Source: Myxococcales bacterium
GTDB taxonomy: Bacteria > Myxococcota_A > Polyangia > Polyangiales > Polyangiaceae
Assembly: GCA_004193285.1 (NCBI GenBank)
Contig: SECP01000006.1
Span: forward strand, 124,001 to 188,000
Direction: 5' to 3'
Length of the DNA: 64,000 bases
Every line of letters starts with the position of its first letter. Within the stretch, counting starts at the first letter, position 1. This document shows, one piece after another, positions 9,337 through 18,518 of the stretch. The notes under the pieces were generated by a model that did not search any database, had not been told where the DNA came from, and worked only from the letters and a program-made list of their open reading frames with translations. Position numbers and translations under genes: made by a program.

Positions 9337-10035
9337 TTGAAACGCTGGCTCTTAGCGCTCGCGCTCTGCGGCTGCTCCACCCTACCCGAATACGCCGCCC
9401 CCAAGGGCGGCGTGGTGGACGCGGGCAAGCTCGACTCTTCCGACGTGATTGGCTACCGCGAGCTGACGCGCGCCGACTTTCGAGGCACGCAAGCTCCCAC
9501 GGAGTTCGCGGCCGTCGCGCATCGGGTCGGGGCCGCGACGTGCGGTCAGGTCCGCACCACGCCGGACACTACTTTTCTGCTCAACTGGCGCCAAGAGTCA
9601 CCCACCAGCCAGCGTCGGCACTGGGTGGAGGTCAAAAAGCTAGGCTTCATGGCGCTCATGGATCGCCGCTGCAGCTGGTGGAACGACCAGCTCGCGGCGC
9701 GGGCTCCTGGCTACGTGCTGCAGCACGAGCAAATCCACTTCGCGCTTTACGAGCTGGGGGCGCGCAAGCTCAACGCCTCCGTCGAGTCGATCAAGCGGGA
9801 CATGACCGCCCAGGGCAAGACTCAGGAAGAAGTCCAGGCCCACGCTCAGCGCGCTCTCAACGAAGCCCTCACGCACGCCACCGAGGACCTGCTGGATCGC
9901 AATCGCGATTTCGACGAAGACACCTCCCTCGGCTACCGCCCAGACCGGCAACGCGATTGGCTCAAGAAGGTGGTGGAGGAGCTCACGAAGACTCAAGCCT
10001 TCGCCAGCCCGCGCTACGTCTCGCCGCAGGGTTGA
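9337..10035 (+). CDS. Putative secreted Zn-dependent protease (DUF922-like)
   Basis: 232 aa, starting at a TTG only three bases after the ilvD stop, so translation is probably coupled. MKRWLLALALCGCSTL is a short signal peptide with a possible lipobox at LCGC. The motif QHEQIHFALYE (about 130-140) contains HExxH, and the family context (an RELTRADF segment near the N-terminus, and the HExxH near the middle) fits DUF922 predicted secreted Zn-dependent proteases. A helical Gln/Glu-rich segment follows. Substrate is unknown. The link to ilvD is probably only transcriptional. Confidence 0.65.
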   Translation: MKRWLLALALCGCSTLPEYAAPKGGVVDAGKLDSSDVIGYRELTRADFRGTQAPTEFAAVAHRVGAATCGQVRTTPDTTFLLNWRQESPTSQRRHWVEVKKLGFMALMDRRCSWWNDQLAARAPGYVLQHEQIHFALYELGARKLNASVESIKRDMTAQGKTQEEVQAHAQRALNEALTHATEDLLDRNRDFDEDTSLGYRPDRQRDWLKKVVEELTKTQAFASPRYVSPQG

Positions 10036-10065
10036 TTCGACGCTCCAGCGCCATGAACGGCCGAA

Positions 10066-10095
10066 AGCCGCTCGTCACCCTCGGTGACGGCGGCT
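10066..10095. terminator. Hairpin between convergent genes
   Basis: A strong stem pairs AGCCGC-T-CGTCACC with GGTGACG-GCGGCT around a three-base loop, with one bulged T. It lies between the stop of the DUF922-like gene and the stop of the DoxX gene. T-tracts are weak on both sides, so terminator function is inferred from position and stability. Confidence 0.6.
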
Positions 10096-10116
10096 CTAGG
10101 CTCGGCTGACGGCTCC

Positions 10117-10563
10117 TCAGGCGGCCGCGGCGGCGTGACCGTCCACGCGCGCACTGGGCGGCACGGCTTCGTCACTCTTGGCGCGCAGCATGGGCGCGAA
10201 CACCGCGCGCTCGGTGTAGGCCAGGTAAACACCCAGGGCGACGATCACCAGCGGCAGAACCAAGCCGGCCGGCGCCACGAACACGTGAAACAGCACGATG
10301 TTCAAGACGATAGGGGCGAGCACGGTCAGGGCCAGCGGCACGTAGCGGTTGCCCAGCAGTAGCAGCCCCGCGAGGACCTCGGTGCCCTTCAGCAGGGGGA
10401 AGAAGTAGCCGGTAGCGGCCATGCCTCCCATGAAGGTGGCGGCAACCCCGGTGGGGGCGGGCATGGGCAGGAAATGCAGGAAACCGTTGAGGCCGAAGAC
10501 GAAGAAGATGGCCCCGAGGGCTAGGCGAGCAGCGGTTTTGGCTTTGAATTGGGCGCGGGTCAT
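10117..10563 (-). CDS. DoxX-family membrane protein
   Basis: 148 aa with four hydrophobic helices. The pattern LALGAIFFVFGLNGFLHFLP followed by GTEVLAGLLLL and a PIVLNIVLFHV helix fits the DoxX family, quinone-pool or thiol-redox related membrane proteins. It diverges from a LysR regulator gene across 92 bases holding two palindromes; LysR regulators often control the divergently transcribed neighbour, so this gene is the probable target. Confidence 0.8.
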   Translation of the reverse strand: MTRAQFKAKTAARLALGAIFFVFGLNGFLHFLPMPAPTGVAATFMGGMAATGYFFPLLKGTEVLAGLLLLGNRYVPLALTVLAPIVLNIVLFHVFVAPAGLVLPLVIVALGVYLAYTERAVFAPMLRAKSDEAVPPSARVDGHAAAAA

Positions 10564-10595
10564 GGCGATTCCTTCCGAATGACCAGCAATGTAAT

Positions 10596-10654
10596 TGTTG
10601 CGCCCAACATAACTAGCCGGTTGCGGAGGAACTTTTGGTTGCTACTTTGGCAAC
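10596..10654. promoter_or_regulatory. Two palindromes in the doxX/lysR divergent region
   Basis: TGTTG-N4-CAACA lies at 10596-10609 and GTTGC-N7-GCAAC at 10638-10654. The second contains the T-N11-A pattern of LysR boxes and ends two bases before the regulator's ATG, which would suit autorepression. The first is closer to the DoxX promoter side. Binding is inferred. Confidence 0.5.
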
Positions 10655-10655
10655 A

Positions 10656-11582
10656 ATGGATCTGAACCTGGTGACCGCCTTCGTGAGCGTCGTCGATCAG
10701 CAAAGCTTCACCAGCGCCGCCAAGGCGCTCGGCTTGCCGAAGAGCTCGGTGAGCCGCCGGGTGACCGAGCTCGAAGAGGAGCTGGGGGTGCAGCTGCTGC
10801 ACCGCACGACGCGCAAGCTCGCGCTCACGGAGGCGGGCCGCGCCTACTACGAGCAAGCCGAGAAGGCGCTCACCGAGCTGCAAGCCGCCGCCGAGTCCGC
10901 GACGGGGATGGATACGGAAGCGCGCGGGATCGTGCGCGTCACCGCGCCGGTCGACATCGGCGTGCTCGGCATCGCGGACATCGTGGCGGAGTTTCTGAAA
11001 GAGTATCCGGACATTCACGTGGACTTGTCGCTCAGCTCCAAGGTGGTGGATTTGGTGGAGGAGGGTTTCGACATCGGTATCCGCGCTGGCAAGTCGCGCG
11101 ACGCGTCGCTCGTCGCGCGCCGCATCGGTACCTCGGCCCTGGGCTTGTACGCATCCGCCGAATACCTCAAGACGCGCGGCCGCCCGAAGGCGCTCGAGGA
11201 CCTGGCGAGTCACGACTGCGTGCTCTTCCGCGGCCGCCACGGCAAAGCGCTGTGGAGGTTCGAAGGGCCTGGCGGCGAGCCGGCGAGCGTGGAGGTGCGC
11301 GGCCCCGTCAACGTGGACGAGATGCTCTTCGTGCGCCAAGCCGTCGGGTTGGGCCTCGGCATCGGCCTGCTGCCCACGATCGTGATTGCGACGTGCAATC
11401 GGGTGCAGGCGCTGGAGCCGGTAGAGCGGATCTTGCCCGAGTACAGCATGGGCGGGGCAGACGTCGCGGTCGTCACGCCGAGCGGCCCGAAACGCCCTCG
11501 CCGAGTGACCATCCTGCGCGATTTCTTGGTCGAGCGGCTCTCTCCACGCTGCGAGAAACAAGAGCATTCGGCGCGGGCTTAA
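10656..11582 (+). CDS. LysR-family transcriptional regulator
   Basis: 308 aa from the ATG at 10656; a TTG seven codons upstream is possible but falls across the palindrome. The N-terminal winged helix-turn-helix is clear (FVSVVDQQSFTSAAKALGL then KSSVSRRVTELEEELG). The effector domain follows (about 90-300), with the IRAGKSRDASLVARRIG type seen in the subgroup that often controls DoxX or quinone-reductase genes. It probably senses a small aromatic or redox ligand and controls the divergent DoxX gene. Confidence 0.9.
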   Translation: MDLNLVTAFVSVVDQQSFTSAAKALGLPKSSVSRRVTELEEELGVQLLHRTTRKLALTEAGRAYYEQAEKALTELQAAAESATGMDTEARGIVRVTAPVDIGVLGIADIVAEFLKEYPDIHVDLSLSSKVVDLVEEGFDIGIRAGKSRDASLVARRIGTSALGLYASAEYLKTRGRPKALEDLASHDCVLFRGRHGKALWRFEGPGGEPASVEVRGPVNVDEMLFVRQAVGLGLGIGLLPTIVIATCNRVQALEPVERILPEYSMGGADVAVVTPSGPKRPRRVTILRDFLVERLSPRCEKQEHSARA

Positions 11583-11627
11583 GCGGCGAGAGCGGCTGAC
11601 CGTTGTGGTCGTTCGACCACGAAAGCC

Positions 11628-12557
11628 ATGGCACGCCCCCGCGCGACGCTCACCGCTCTGCTCATTCTCGGCCTGCTCACGCGGGCGGCCCCGAGCCGCG
11701 CAGACAAGCCCGCGGCACCTGCGAGCGCCGCCGCGGCTTCGAGCGTAGCTGCCAACATGGCGCCGAAGCTGGAGCTGGAAGGACCGGAGGCCGAGGCAAA
11801 GGACCGCGCGCGGGTGCTCTTTCAAGAAGGCGTCGCAGCCTACCGAGAAGGGAAGTTCTACGACGCGGTCGCGATCTTCTTGCAAACGCAGCGCGTGTAC
11901 CCGGACACGCAGCTGTGCTTCAACATCGCGCGCGCCTACGAAAACCTCGGCAACGCCAGCGCGGCGCTGCGCTACTACCGGGACTACTTGCGCCAAGCGG
12001 ATCGACCCTCGGATGGAGAAGAAGTCCGAGAGCGCGTCCGCAAGCTGGAGCAGCAAGTCGCAGCGCGCGGCGTGCAGCAGCTGACGGTGCTGTCGCAGCC
12101 CGAAGCGGCGACGGTCGTGCTCGACGGCAAGCCCGTCGGCATCGCGCCGTGGACCGGGGAGACCTACCCCGGAAAGCACCGACTGGCGCTGACGCTCGCT
12201 GGTTACTCGCCGCAAGAGCAGATCGTCGAGGTGGACGCGCACGCCGCGCACGACGTCGCGCTCGCCCTCACTCCGGAGAAGCCGACCCTGGCGCCCACCC
12301 CGGTGGTTCAGAGCAAGCAAAAGGAGCCGAGCGCGAGCGTGGGCGCGCTACTGACACTCGGTGTCGGAGTCGCGCTACTGGGCACCGCGATCGCCACCCA
12401 AGCGGCCAGCCACGAGTCGGGAATGTCGGCTCCTGCGGCGTTCTTCGCCGGCAGCGGCCTGGGCGTCGCCGGCGTGGGCGGCGTGCTGCTCTACTTCGAC
12501 TTCGCTCCCAGGAGCGCTACCGCCTCCAGGAAAGATTCAGTCTCGGTGCGTCCATGA
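11628..12557 (+). CDS. TPR and PEGA domain exported protein
   Basis: 309 aa. A signal peptide (about 1-25) is followed by tetratricopeptide-like helices (about 60-135: ARVLFQEGVAAYREGKFYDA, FNIARAYENLGNASAALRYY). A PEGA domain follows (about 148-220, LTVLSQPEAATVVLDGKPVG ending ALTPEKP), then two hydrophobic segments near the C-terminus (about 235-255 and 265-290). PEGA domains are surface or envelope modules. The layout matches the protein at 61938-62963, a paralogue next to a Ser/Thr kinase. No kinase is adjacent here. Confidence 0.8.
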   Translation: MARPRATLTALLILGLLTRAAPSRADKPAAPASAAAASSVAANMAPKLELEGPEAEAKDRARVLFQEGVAAYREGKFYDAVAIFLQTQRVYPDTQLCFNIARAYENLGNASAALRYYRDYLRQADRPSDGEEVRERVRKLEQQVAARGVQQLTVLSQPEAATVVLDGKPVGIAPWTGETYPGKHRLALTLAGYSPQEQIVEVDAHAAHDVALALTPEKPTLAPTPVVQSKQKEPSASVGALLTLGVGVALLGTAIATQAASHESGMSAPAAFFAGSGLGVAGVGGVLLYFDFAPRSATASRKDSVSVRP

Positions 12558-12615
12558 AAGGTGGATGAGCCGAACTCGCGCGCTTGGTTCACCTTAGTTT
12601 CGTAGGTAGGGCGTG

Positions 12616-15204
12616 ATGGCATCACGTTCTCGCCTGGCTGCCCAAATGCGAAAATCCTGGAACCCGAGCGCGGTAGCGCGCACCTTCGGTTGGTGGTTGG
12701 TGTCGGCCGTGCTCCTCCTTGGAGCGTGGTCCTGCACGGCGAAGATCACGGGGACGGCGGACGGGCTGCCAGGCGCGGCCGGCTCCTCGAACAGCCAGCT
12801 GGCGTGCCAGCCCGGTCTGTCGCCCTGCAACGGCGTGTGCGTGAACCTGCAGGCGGAGAGCAGCCACTGCGGAGCTTGCGGCAACGCCTGCACCGCGCCG
12901 GCGCTGTGCGCGAGCGGCTCGTGCAGCACCGCCTGCGCCGCCGGCTTCGAGAAGTGCGGAGACACTTGCGTCAACACCGCGATGGATGCCGCCAACTGCG
13001 GCAGCTGTGGCAACGCCTGTGAAGCAGGGCAGCCTTGCTACGGGGGCGTGTGCGGCTGTCCCGAGGGGGTGCTGCTCTGTCAGGGAACATGCGTCGACCC
13101 CAAGTCGGACGCCGCGCACTGTGGCGAATGCGGCGCGGCCTGCCAAGGCGGCGCCGTCTGCGCGGAGGGCACGTGCCAATGCCGTGAGGGCGAGCAGCTG
13201 TGCGGTACGGAGTGCTCGAACCTCAACTCGCCCGCGCACTGCGGCAGCTGTGGAAAGGCCTGCGCGGCCGGCGAGATCTGCGCCGTCACCAGCTGCATCC
13301 CCTCCACCCAGCCCTGCCCCACCGGCCTCACCCGCTGCGGGGACGCGTGCGTGGACCTGCAAACGACGGCCGGCGCCTGTGGCAGCTGCGACGTGCAGTG
13401 CTCGGGGAGCCAGGTCTGCTCGGCAGGAGCCTGCGGTTGCTCGGCAGGAAAGACCAAGTGCGGCGCGGGCTGCGTGGACACCACGAGCAGCGCGCTCAAC
13501 TGCGGGGAATGCGGCAAGAGCTGCACCGCCGGGCAAACGTGCCAGGGCGGGAGTTGTCAGTGCGCGGAAGCGACGGACGTCGTGTGCGACAACGCCTGCA
13601 CGGACGTGAAGTCCGACGCGAAGCACTGCGGCGACTGCGCTACTCAGTGCATGGGCGGCTTGCCTTGCACGGACGGCAAGTGCGCCTGTCCCATGGGGGA
13701 AACTCTGTGCGGCGGGGCGTGCGTGAGCACGGACTCCACCGCTCAGCACTGCGGCGCGTGCGGGATGGCCTGCCCCATGGGTGAATCTTGCCAGGCCGGC
13801 AAATGCTCAGGCGCCATCGGCGACTCTTGCAGCAGCAAGCTGGCGGTCGGCATCAGCCTGACCGACATCTCCGTCTACCAAGTCGGCAAAATCCCAGTCA
13901 TGAACGCGGAGGGCCCCGTCGCCGCGGACGACCGCCCGGCGGAGATCATCCAGGGCAAACCGGGGCGCATACGCGCGTTCGTGAAGCTGGAGAGCGGGTG
14001 GGCCAATCGCACCGTCTCCGCGCGGCTGCTGCTGACCAACGGCGAGCTGAAGTCGAGCTACTACTCGAAGCGCAACGTCACCGCGGCCTCGGCCGAGAGC
14101 AGCCTCGCGACGACGTTCAACTTCGACGTCAAAGGCGAGGATTTCACGGCTGACACGCGCTACGCGGTGGAGATCGTGGAGTGCGACGGCACGCCCGCCG
14201 GGACCGCGGGCAAGGCGCGCTTTCCGACCATGGACAACCAGCTCTTGGAGACCCGAAAGACGGGCACCATCAAGCTGCGCTTCATCCCGCTCGAAGCCAA
14301 CGGGCGAACGGCCGCGTCGGACACTCCTCGCCTGGACGGCTACAAGAACTACCTCGCGCTGATGTACCCGACGAGCGGCGTCGAATACTCGCTCGGTCCG
14401 GCGCTGAAGGCGAGCCAGACCGTCTCCGCGCAAGGCGACGGCTGGAGCGAGACCCTGGACCAGCTCGCCAAGCTCCACGAGTCGGACAACGCCGCGGCGG
14501 ACGTCTACTACTACGGCCTGTTCCAGCCGACGGACAGCATCGGTCAGTACTGCAACGGCGGCTGCGTCGCCGGTATCGGTTTCGTCGCCAACACGCAGAG
14601 CTTCTCGCGTCACCAGCGCGTCGCGCTCGGCTTGTCGTACGCGAACGTAGCCTCGGCGCAGACCTTCGCGCACGAGGTGGGCCACAACCACGGCCGCCCC
14701 CACTCGCCCTGCGGCGGCGCGGCCCAGCCGGATAGCGCCTACCCCTACCCGCAAGCCAAGATCGGCTGGTGGGGCTTCGAGGCTCCAGAAAAGCTTCACA
14801 ACCCCGACACCGCCACTGACATCATGGGCTACTGCAACAACCAGTGGGTGAGCGACTACACCTACCGCTTGTTCGCGGATCGCGTGGCGTTCCTGAACGG
14901 CAACCAGTACGAGCTGCCGCCGCCGGGCGATCCGCAGCACTTCTTGTTCTTGCTGACCGATTTCCGAGGGCCGCGCTGGGGCCTAGAGCGGCCGGCGCCG
15001 CGGTACCCGAGTGGGGACCCTGAGTCGGCCAACGTGCTGGATGCCGAGGGGAACGTCATCGCGGCCGTCACGGTGTACCGCACGCCCATGGACCACCTGG
15101 GCGGCGCGCTGCTCCTCGTCCCGGACCCTCAACCCGGCTGGCACGCCGTTCAGGTGCAAGGCGCCGTCCCGCTCGCGTTCGGAGCCCAGCGCTCCAGCCG
15201 CTAA
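12616..15204 (+). CDS. Large secreted metalloprotease with eight Cys-rich repeats
   Basis: 862 aa from ATG 12616 (a GTG just before, or an ATG at 12646, are alternatives). A signal peptide ends near GAWSC; the lipobox is imperfect, so lipidation is uncertain. Residues about 65-400 hold eight repeats of roughly 40 aa of the pattern C..xxC-x(10-12)-CGxCGxxC-x6-C-x4-C; the fifth has a degenerate CGSCDVQC core. Similar CGxCGxxC arrays in myxobacterial proteins have been mislabelled as tryptophan synthase alpha chain. Near residues 690-705 is HEVGHNHGRPH, a zinc HExxHxxxxxH site, with a downstream DIMGYC that can supply the Met-turn. Extracellular protein degradation or predation is inferred. Confidence 0.8.
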   Translation: MASRSRLAAQMRKSWNPSAVARTFGWWLVSAVLLLGAWSCTAKITGTADGLPGAAGSSNSQLACQPGLSPCNGVCVNLQAESSHCGACGNACTAPALCASGSCSTACAAGFEKCGDTCVNTAMDAANCGSCGNACEAGQPCYGGVCGCPEGVLLCQGTCVDPKSDAAHCGECGAACQGGAVCAEGTCQCREGEQLCGTECSNLNSPAHCGSCGKACAAGEICAVTSCIPSTQPCPTGLTRCGDACVDLQTTAGACGSCDVQCSGSQVCSAGACGCSAGKTKCGAGCVDTTSSALNCGECGKSCTAGQTCQGGSCQCAEATDVVCDNACTDVKSDAKHCGDCATQCMGGLPCTDGKCACPMGETLCGGACVSTDSTAQHCGACGMACPMGESCQAGKCSGAIGDSCSSKLAVGISLTDISVYQVGKIPVMNAEGPVAADDRPAEIIQGKPGRIRAFVKLESGWANRTVSARLLLTNGELKSSYYSKRNVTAASAESSLATTFNFDVKGEDFTADTRYAVEIVECDGTPAGTAGKARFPTMDNQLLETRKTGTIKLRFIPLEANGRTAASDTPRLDGYKNYLALMYPTSGVEYSLGPALKASQTVSAQGDGWSETLDQLAKLHESDNAAADVYYYGLFQPTDSIGQYCNGGCVAGIGFVANTQSFSRHQRVALGLSYANVASAQTFAHEVGHNHGRPHSPCGGAAQPDSAYPYPQAKIGWWGFEAPEKLHNPDTATDIMGYCNNQWVSDYTYRLFADRVAFLNGNQYELPPPGDPQHFLFLLTDFRGPRWGLERPAPRYPSGDPESANVLDAEGNVIAAVTVYRTPMDHLGGALLLVPDPQPGWHAVQVQGAVPLAFGAQRSSR

Positions 15205-15265
15205 GACCGCCTGCCCCTTCAGGATGGCGGAAGGCGGCCGTTAGTTCCCAGGTCGGGACAGCGCC

Positions 15266-16516
15266 TTGGCGGTGCGGCCCGGCACGAGAATATTGCAAGC
15301 GCGGAGCCTGAAGCCGGATCCCGAGTCGACCACGCTACCGGTCGCCAGCGACATTCGAAGGCAACGGGTGCTCTTCGTCGACGACGAGTCCGCGATCCTC
15401 GAGGGTCTGCGGGCGGTGCTCCGACCTCAGCGGCGCGAGTGGGATATGGTGTTCGCGCTCGGGGGCCCGGCCGGTCAGCAGGAGGTCGAGTCGTCCAACT
15501 TCGACGTGGTCGTGACCGACATGCGCATGCCGATCGTCGACGGCGCGGCGCTGCTCACCCGGGTCAAGGAGCTGCAACCTCGGGCGGTCCGGCTCGTTCT
15601 GTCTGGGCAGACGGATCCGCAAACCGCGATGAAGAGCGTGTTCACGGCGCACCAATTCTTGGCGAAGCCGTGCGACGTGGAAAAGCTACGCAGCGTCGTG
15701 AAGCGCTGCTGCGAGCTGAACGAGCTGCTCGCGGCCGAGGAGCTCAAATCGCTCGCCGGTGACGTGAGCCTCCTGCCGGCGGCGCCCAGCACGTATTTGT
15801 CGATCAGTAAGGTCGTCGGCGACCCGAGCTCCGGCATTCAGGACGTCGCGCGCATCATCGAACGCGAGCCCACTCTTTGCGCGAAGCTGCTTCAAGTCGC
15901 CAACTCGGCGTTCTTCGGGCTGCCGCGCGCGGTCAGCAGCATCAGCCAGGCCGCCACGTACTTGGGGGCGCTCGCCTTGCGTGATCTGGCGCTCGCGATG
16001 GAGACGATGGCCACCGCGCAGGGGAGCTCGAGCGCGGTCTCGGCGACGAGCTACCGCGCGTTTCAGCTCAACTCGCTCTCGGTCGCTCTGCTCGGTCGGC
16101 GCTGGTACGCCTCGGACCGGCGCAAGGCCGACGACGCGTTCGTCGCGGGCATGCTGCGTGACATGGGTCACTTGGTGCTCTCCACCCGCAAAGAGCGGAG
16201 CGCGGGAGACGCCGCGCAGCACGCGGCGCTGAGCGCCTACCTGCTCGGCCTATGGGGCATCCCCCACGCCGTGCTCGAGGCGGTCGCCTACCACGAAGAT
16301 CCCGCGCGCGTGGAGCACGACGCCCTAGAGCTGATGGACGTCGTGCACCTCTGCGACGCTCTGGTCGGCGAGGTATCGCCCTCCCCTTTTCAACCGCCGC
16401 CGACGCTCGACGAGGCGCGCCTCGGAAAGCTCGGCGTGCCTGCTGCGCGGATACTCGAGCTCCGCGCCCAAGCCTTGGGCGTCCTCGCCGAAGCCCGGGA
16501 GATGCTGGGAAAATGA
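15266..16516 (+). CDS. Response regulator with HDOD output domain
   Basis: 416 aa if the TTG at 15266 is used; GTG 15272 is an alternative and the true start is uncertain. A receiver domain spans about 33-150, with acidic pair D39-D40, phospho-acceptor D85 in VVTDMRMP and K134. An HDOD domain follows (about 165-370: LLPAAPSTYLSISKVVGDP, LCAKLLQVANSAFFGLPR, YLGALALRDLAL, MLRDMGHLVL). HDOD is an HD-related, usually non-catalytic module common in bacterial signalling. It is the first gene of a four-gene operon; its stop overlaps the next ATG (ATGA). Confidence 0.9.
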   Translation: MAVRPGTRILQARSLKPDPESTTLPVASDIRRQRVLFVDDESAILEGLRAVLRPQRREWDMVFALGGPAGQQEVESSNFDVVVTDMRMPIVDGAALLTRVKELQPRAVRLVLSGQTDPQTAMKSVFTAHQFLAKPCDVEKLRSVVKRCCELNELLAAEELKSLAGDVSLLPAAPSTYLSISKVVGDPSSGIQDVARIIEREPTLCAKLLQVANSAFFGLPRAVSSISQAATYLGALALRDLALAMETMATAQGSSSAVSATSYRAFQLNSLSVALLGRRWYASDRRKADDAFVAGMLRDMGHLVLSTRKERSAGDAAQHAALSAYLLGLWGIPHAVLEAVAYHEDPARVEHDALELMDVVHLCDALVGEVSPSPFQPPPTLDEARLGKLGVPAARILELRAQALGVLAEAREMLGK

Positions 16517-18126
16517 GCTCCGCGCTCGGCGGCGACGACCCGGAAGCGAAGGCGCGCCTGCTGGACATCCTCCTCAGCGCGACCCAGGACGGCATCGTCG
16601 ATTGGGATCTGGTGACCGGAGAGACCAGCTACAACGCGCGCTGGAGCCACCTCCTCGGCTTCGACGGCGAGGAGCACCGGGAGTACTGCGCCAGCGCGGA
16701 TGCCTGGCGCGACCTCATGCACCACGAAGACGGCAAGCACGCGCTCAAGCTGATCGACGATCACTTGAAGCAAGGCTGGCCGCTGTACACCACCGTGCGC
16801 ATGCGCCACCGCTACGGCGGTTACCGGCACATTCTGGTGCGCGGCGCGGCTCAGCGCGACGAGAGCGATCGCCCACTGCGCATGGTCCTGATCTTCTCGG
16901 ACATCGACGAGCGCATTCGCGGCGAAGAACGACAGCGCGCGCTCGTATCCGCCCTGCCCGACACTCTGTTCCGGGTGCGCAGCGACGGCATGATCTTGAG
17001 CGTGAAGAGCGGCGTGGAAGGGCAAGGCTCTCCGTTCGTGGCCCTGCGCGAGGGGCTGACCCTCCGCGAGACGATTTCCGACGAGCGGCTGCGAGGGCGC
17101 CTGGAGGCCGTGCTGGCTCAGCCGCGTGAGCTGGCGCAGGCCGCCGAGACGATCGGCGTCACGTCCTCCCGCGGCGGCGGCAGCCAAATGCACCACGAAG
17201 TCCGCATCGTGCGGAGCGGCGAGGACGAGCTCGTCTGTATCGTCCGGGACGTCACGGAGCGCCGCGACCTCGAGGACCAATTGCTGCAGTCGCAAAAGCT
17301 CGGCGCGATCGGGCAGCTCGCCGCCGGCGTAGCCCACGAGATCAACACGCCGATGCAATTCATCGGTGACAACCTGCACTTCGCGCAGGCCGCGATCGGA
17401 GACGTGCTCCGCTTGCTAGACATGCTGCGCGGAGCCGTCAACGACGCCGCCCACGAAAAGCCCACCGCCGCCAAGCTGGCGGAGCTCGCCCAAGCGGAGG
17501 TGGAGCTGGATTTCGAATACGCCCGCGAGGCGCTGCCCAGCGTCATCGAGCGCTCGCTGGGCGGAGTGGAGCGGGTGACGAAGATCGTTCGCGCGATGAA
17601 AGCGTTCGCGCACCCCGAGAGTGACCGGCTCACTCCGACCGACCTTCGCTCGCTGATCGAGAGCACGGTGATGGTCGCCACCAACGAGTGGAAGTACGTA
17701 GCGGACGTGGAGCTGGCGCTGGACCCGAGCTTGCCCCAGGTTCCGTGCGTCGGCGGCGAGCTCAATCAAGTGATCTTGAACCTCATCATCAACGCGTCCC
17801 ACGCGGTGGCGGACGTGGTCGGCAGCAGCGGAAACAAGGGCAAGATCTCGATCAGCACCCGGTCGAGCGAAACTCACGCCGAGATCCGCATCACGGACAC
17901 CGGCACCGGCATCCCCGAGCACGCTCGTTCCCGAGTTTTCGAGCCGTTCTTCACGACCAAAGAGGTCGGCAAGGGCACGGGCCAAGGCCTGGCAATGGCC
18001 TACAACTGCATCGTCAAGCGACACCGCGGCACGATCGATTTCGAGACAGAGCTAGGGGTGGGCACGACTTTCGTGATCCGCCTGCCGCTCTCGCTCGAGA
18101 CCACCCGGAGCAGTCTACCCTCATGA
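16513..18126 (+). CDS. PAS-domain sensor histidine kinase
   Basis: 537 aa. The ATG overlaps the HDOD stop, which selects it over an upstream in-frame extension. PAS-fold regions span about 15-135 ([31 protein letters not shown]) and 140-250. The phospho-acceptor His275 lies in [16 protein letters not shown], a HisKA form typical of PAS kinases, with an unusually long insert between HisKA and the ATPase domain (about 285-360). ATPase motifs are [26 protein letters not shown] and [11 protein letters not shown]. There are no membrane segments, so it is cytosolic. It probably phosphorylates one or more of the three receiver proteins in the same operon. Its stop overlaps the next ATG (ATGA). Confidence 0.92.
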   Translation: MSSALGGDDPEAKARLLDILLSATQDGIVDWDLVTGETSYNARWSHLLGFDGEEHREYCASADAWRDLMHHEDGKHALKLIDDHLKQGWPLYTTVRMRHRYGGYRHILVRGAAQRDESDRPLRMVLIFSDIDERIRGEERQRALVSALPDTLFRVRSDGMILSVKSGVEGQGSPFVALREGLTLRETISDERLRGRLEAVLAQPRELAQAAETIGVTSSRGGGSQMHHEVRIVRSGEDELVCIVRDVTERRDLEDQLLQSQKLGAIGQLAAGVAHEINTPMQFIGDNLHFAQAAIGDVLRLLDMLRGAVNDAAHEKPTAAKLAELAQAEVELDFEYAREALPSVIERSLGGVERVTKIVRAMKAFAHPESDRLTPTDLRSLIESTVMVATNEWKYVADVELALDPSLPQVPCVGGELNQVILNLIINASHAVADVVGSSGNKGKISISTRSSETHAEIRITDTGTGIPEHARSRVFEPFFTTKEVGKGTGQGLAMAYNCIVKRHRGTIDFETELGVGTTFVIRLPLSLETTRSSLPS

Positions 18127-18518
18127 GCTCCCCGAAAGTTCTCATCATCGACGACGCCGAGACCATGCGCCGCGCCGTGACCGACGCCCTGACGCCGGCG
18201 GGGTTCACGGTCGTGGCCGCGCAGGACGGCTTCCGTGGCATCGCGGCCCTGAAAGAGACTCGCGATCTCGCGCTCGTCATCATCGACCTGAATATGCCCG
18301 GGATGAGCGGCTTCGGCGTGCTGGACTGGATGCGGAAGGACGGGTCGGCGCACCTACCGCCGGCGGTGTTCATGACCACGGAAGTCAGCGAGGCGACCCT
18401 CTCGCAGGCCAAGAAAGCGGGGGCGGTGGGCTGGCTCGTGAAGCCGTGCCGCCCGGAGCAGCTGGTGGCGGTGGTAAGCCGAGTGATCGCGAAGCGAGGT
18501 GAGCGCCATGGAACCTAA
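18123..18518 (+). CDS. CheY-like single-domain response regulator
   Basis: 131 aa, starting at an ATG that overlaps the kinase stop. Receiver features are IIDDAETM at the N-terminus, the phospho-acceptor Asp in VIIDLNMPGMSGFG, Thr in FMTTEVS and Lys in LVKPCRPEQL. There is no output domain, so it acts by protein-protein contact or as a phosphate shuttle. It overlaps the next gene by 11 bases. Confidence 0.92.
   Translation: MSSPKVLIIDDAETMRRAVTDALTPAGFTVVAAQDGFRGIAALKETRDLALVIIDLNMPGMSGFGVLDWMRKDGSAHLPPAVFMTTEVSEATLSQAKKAGAVGWLVKPCRPEQLVAVVSRVIAKRGERHGT

Noticed and set aside
10560..12320. 586-codon antisense open frame across lysR and the TPR-PEGA gene
   Set aside because: It spans two well-supported genes and their spacer, has Arg/His/Ala-rich composition and no domain.
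12616..13850. Tryptophan synthase alpha chain annotation for Cys-rich repeats
   Set aside because: Repeats of this CGxCGxxC type are sometimes given that name in databases; there is no TIM-barrel sequence here.
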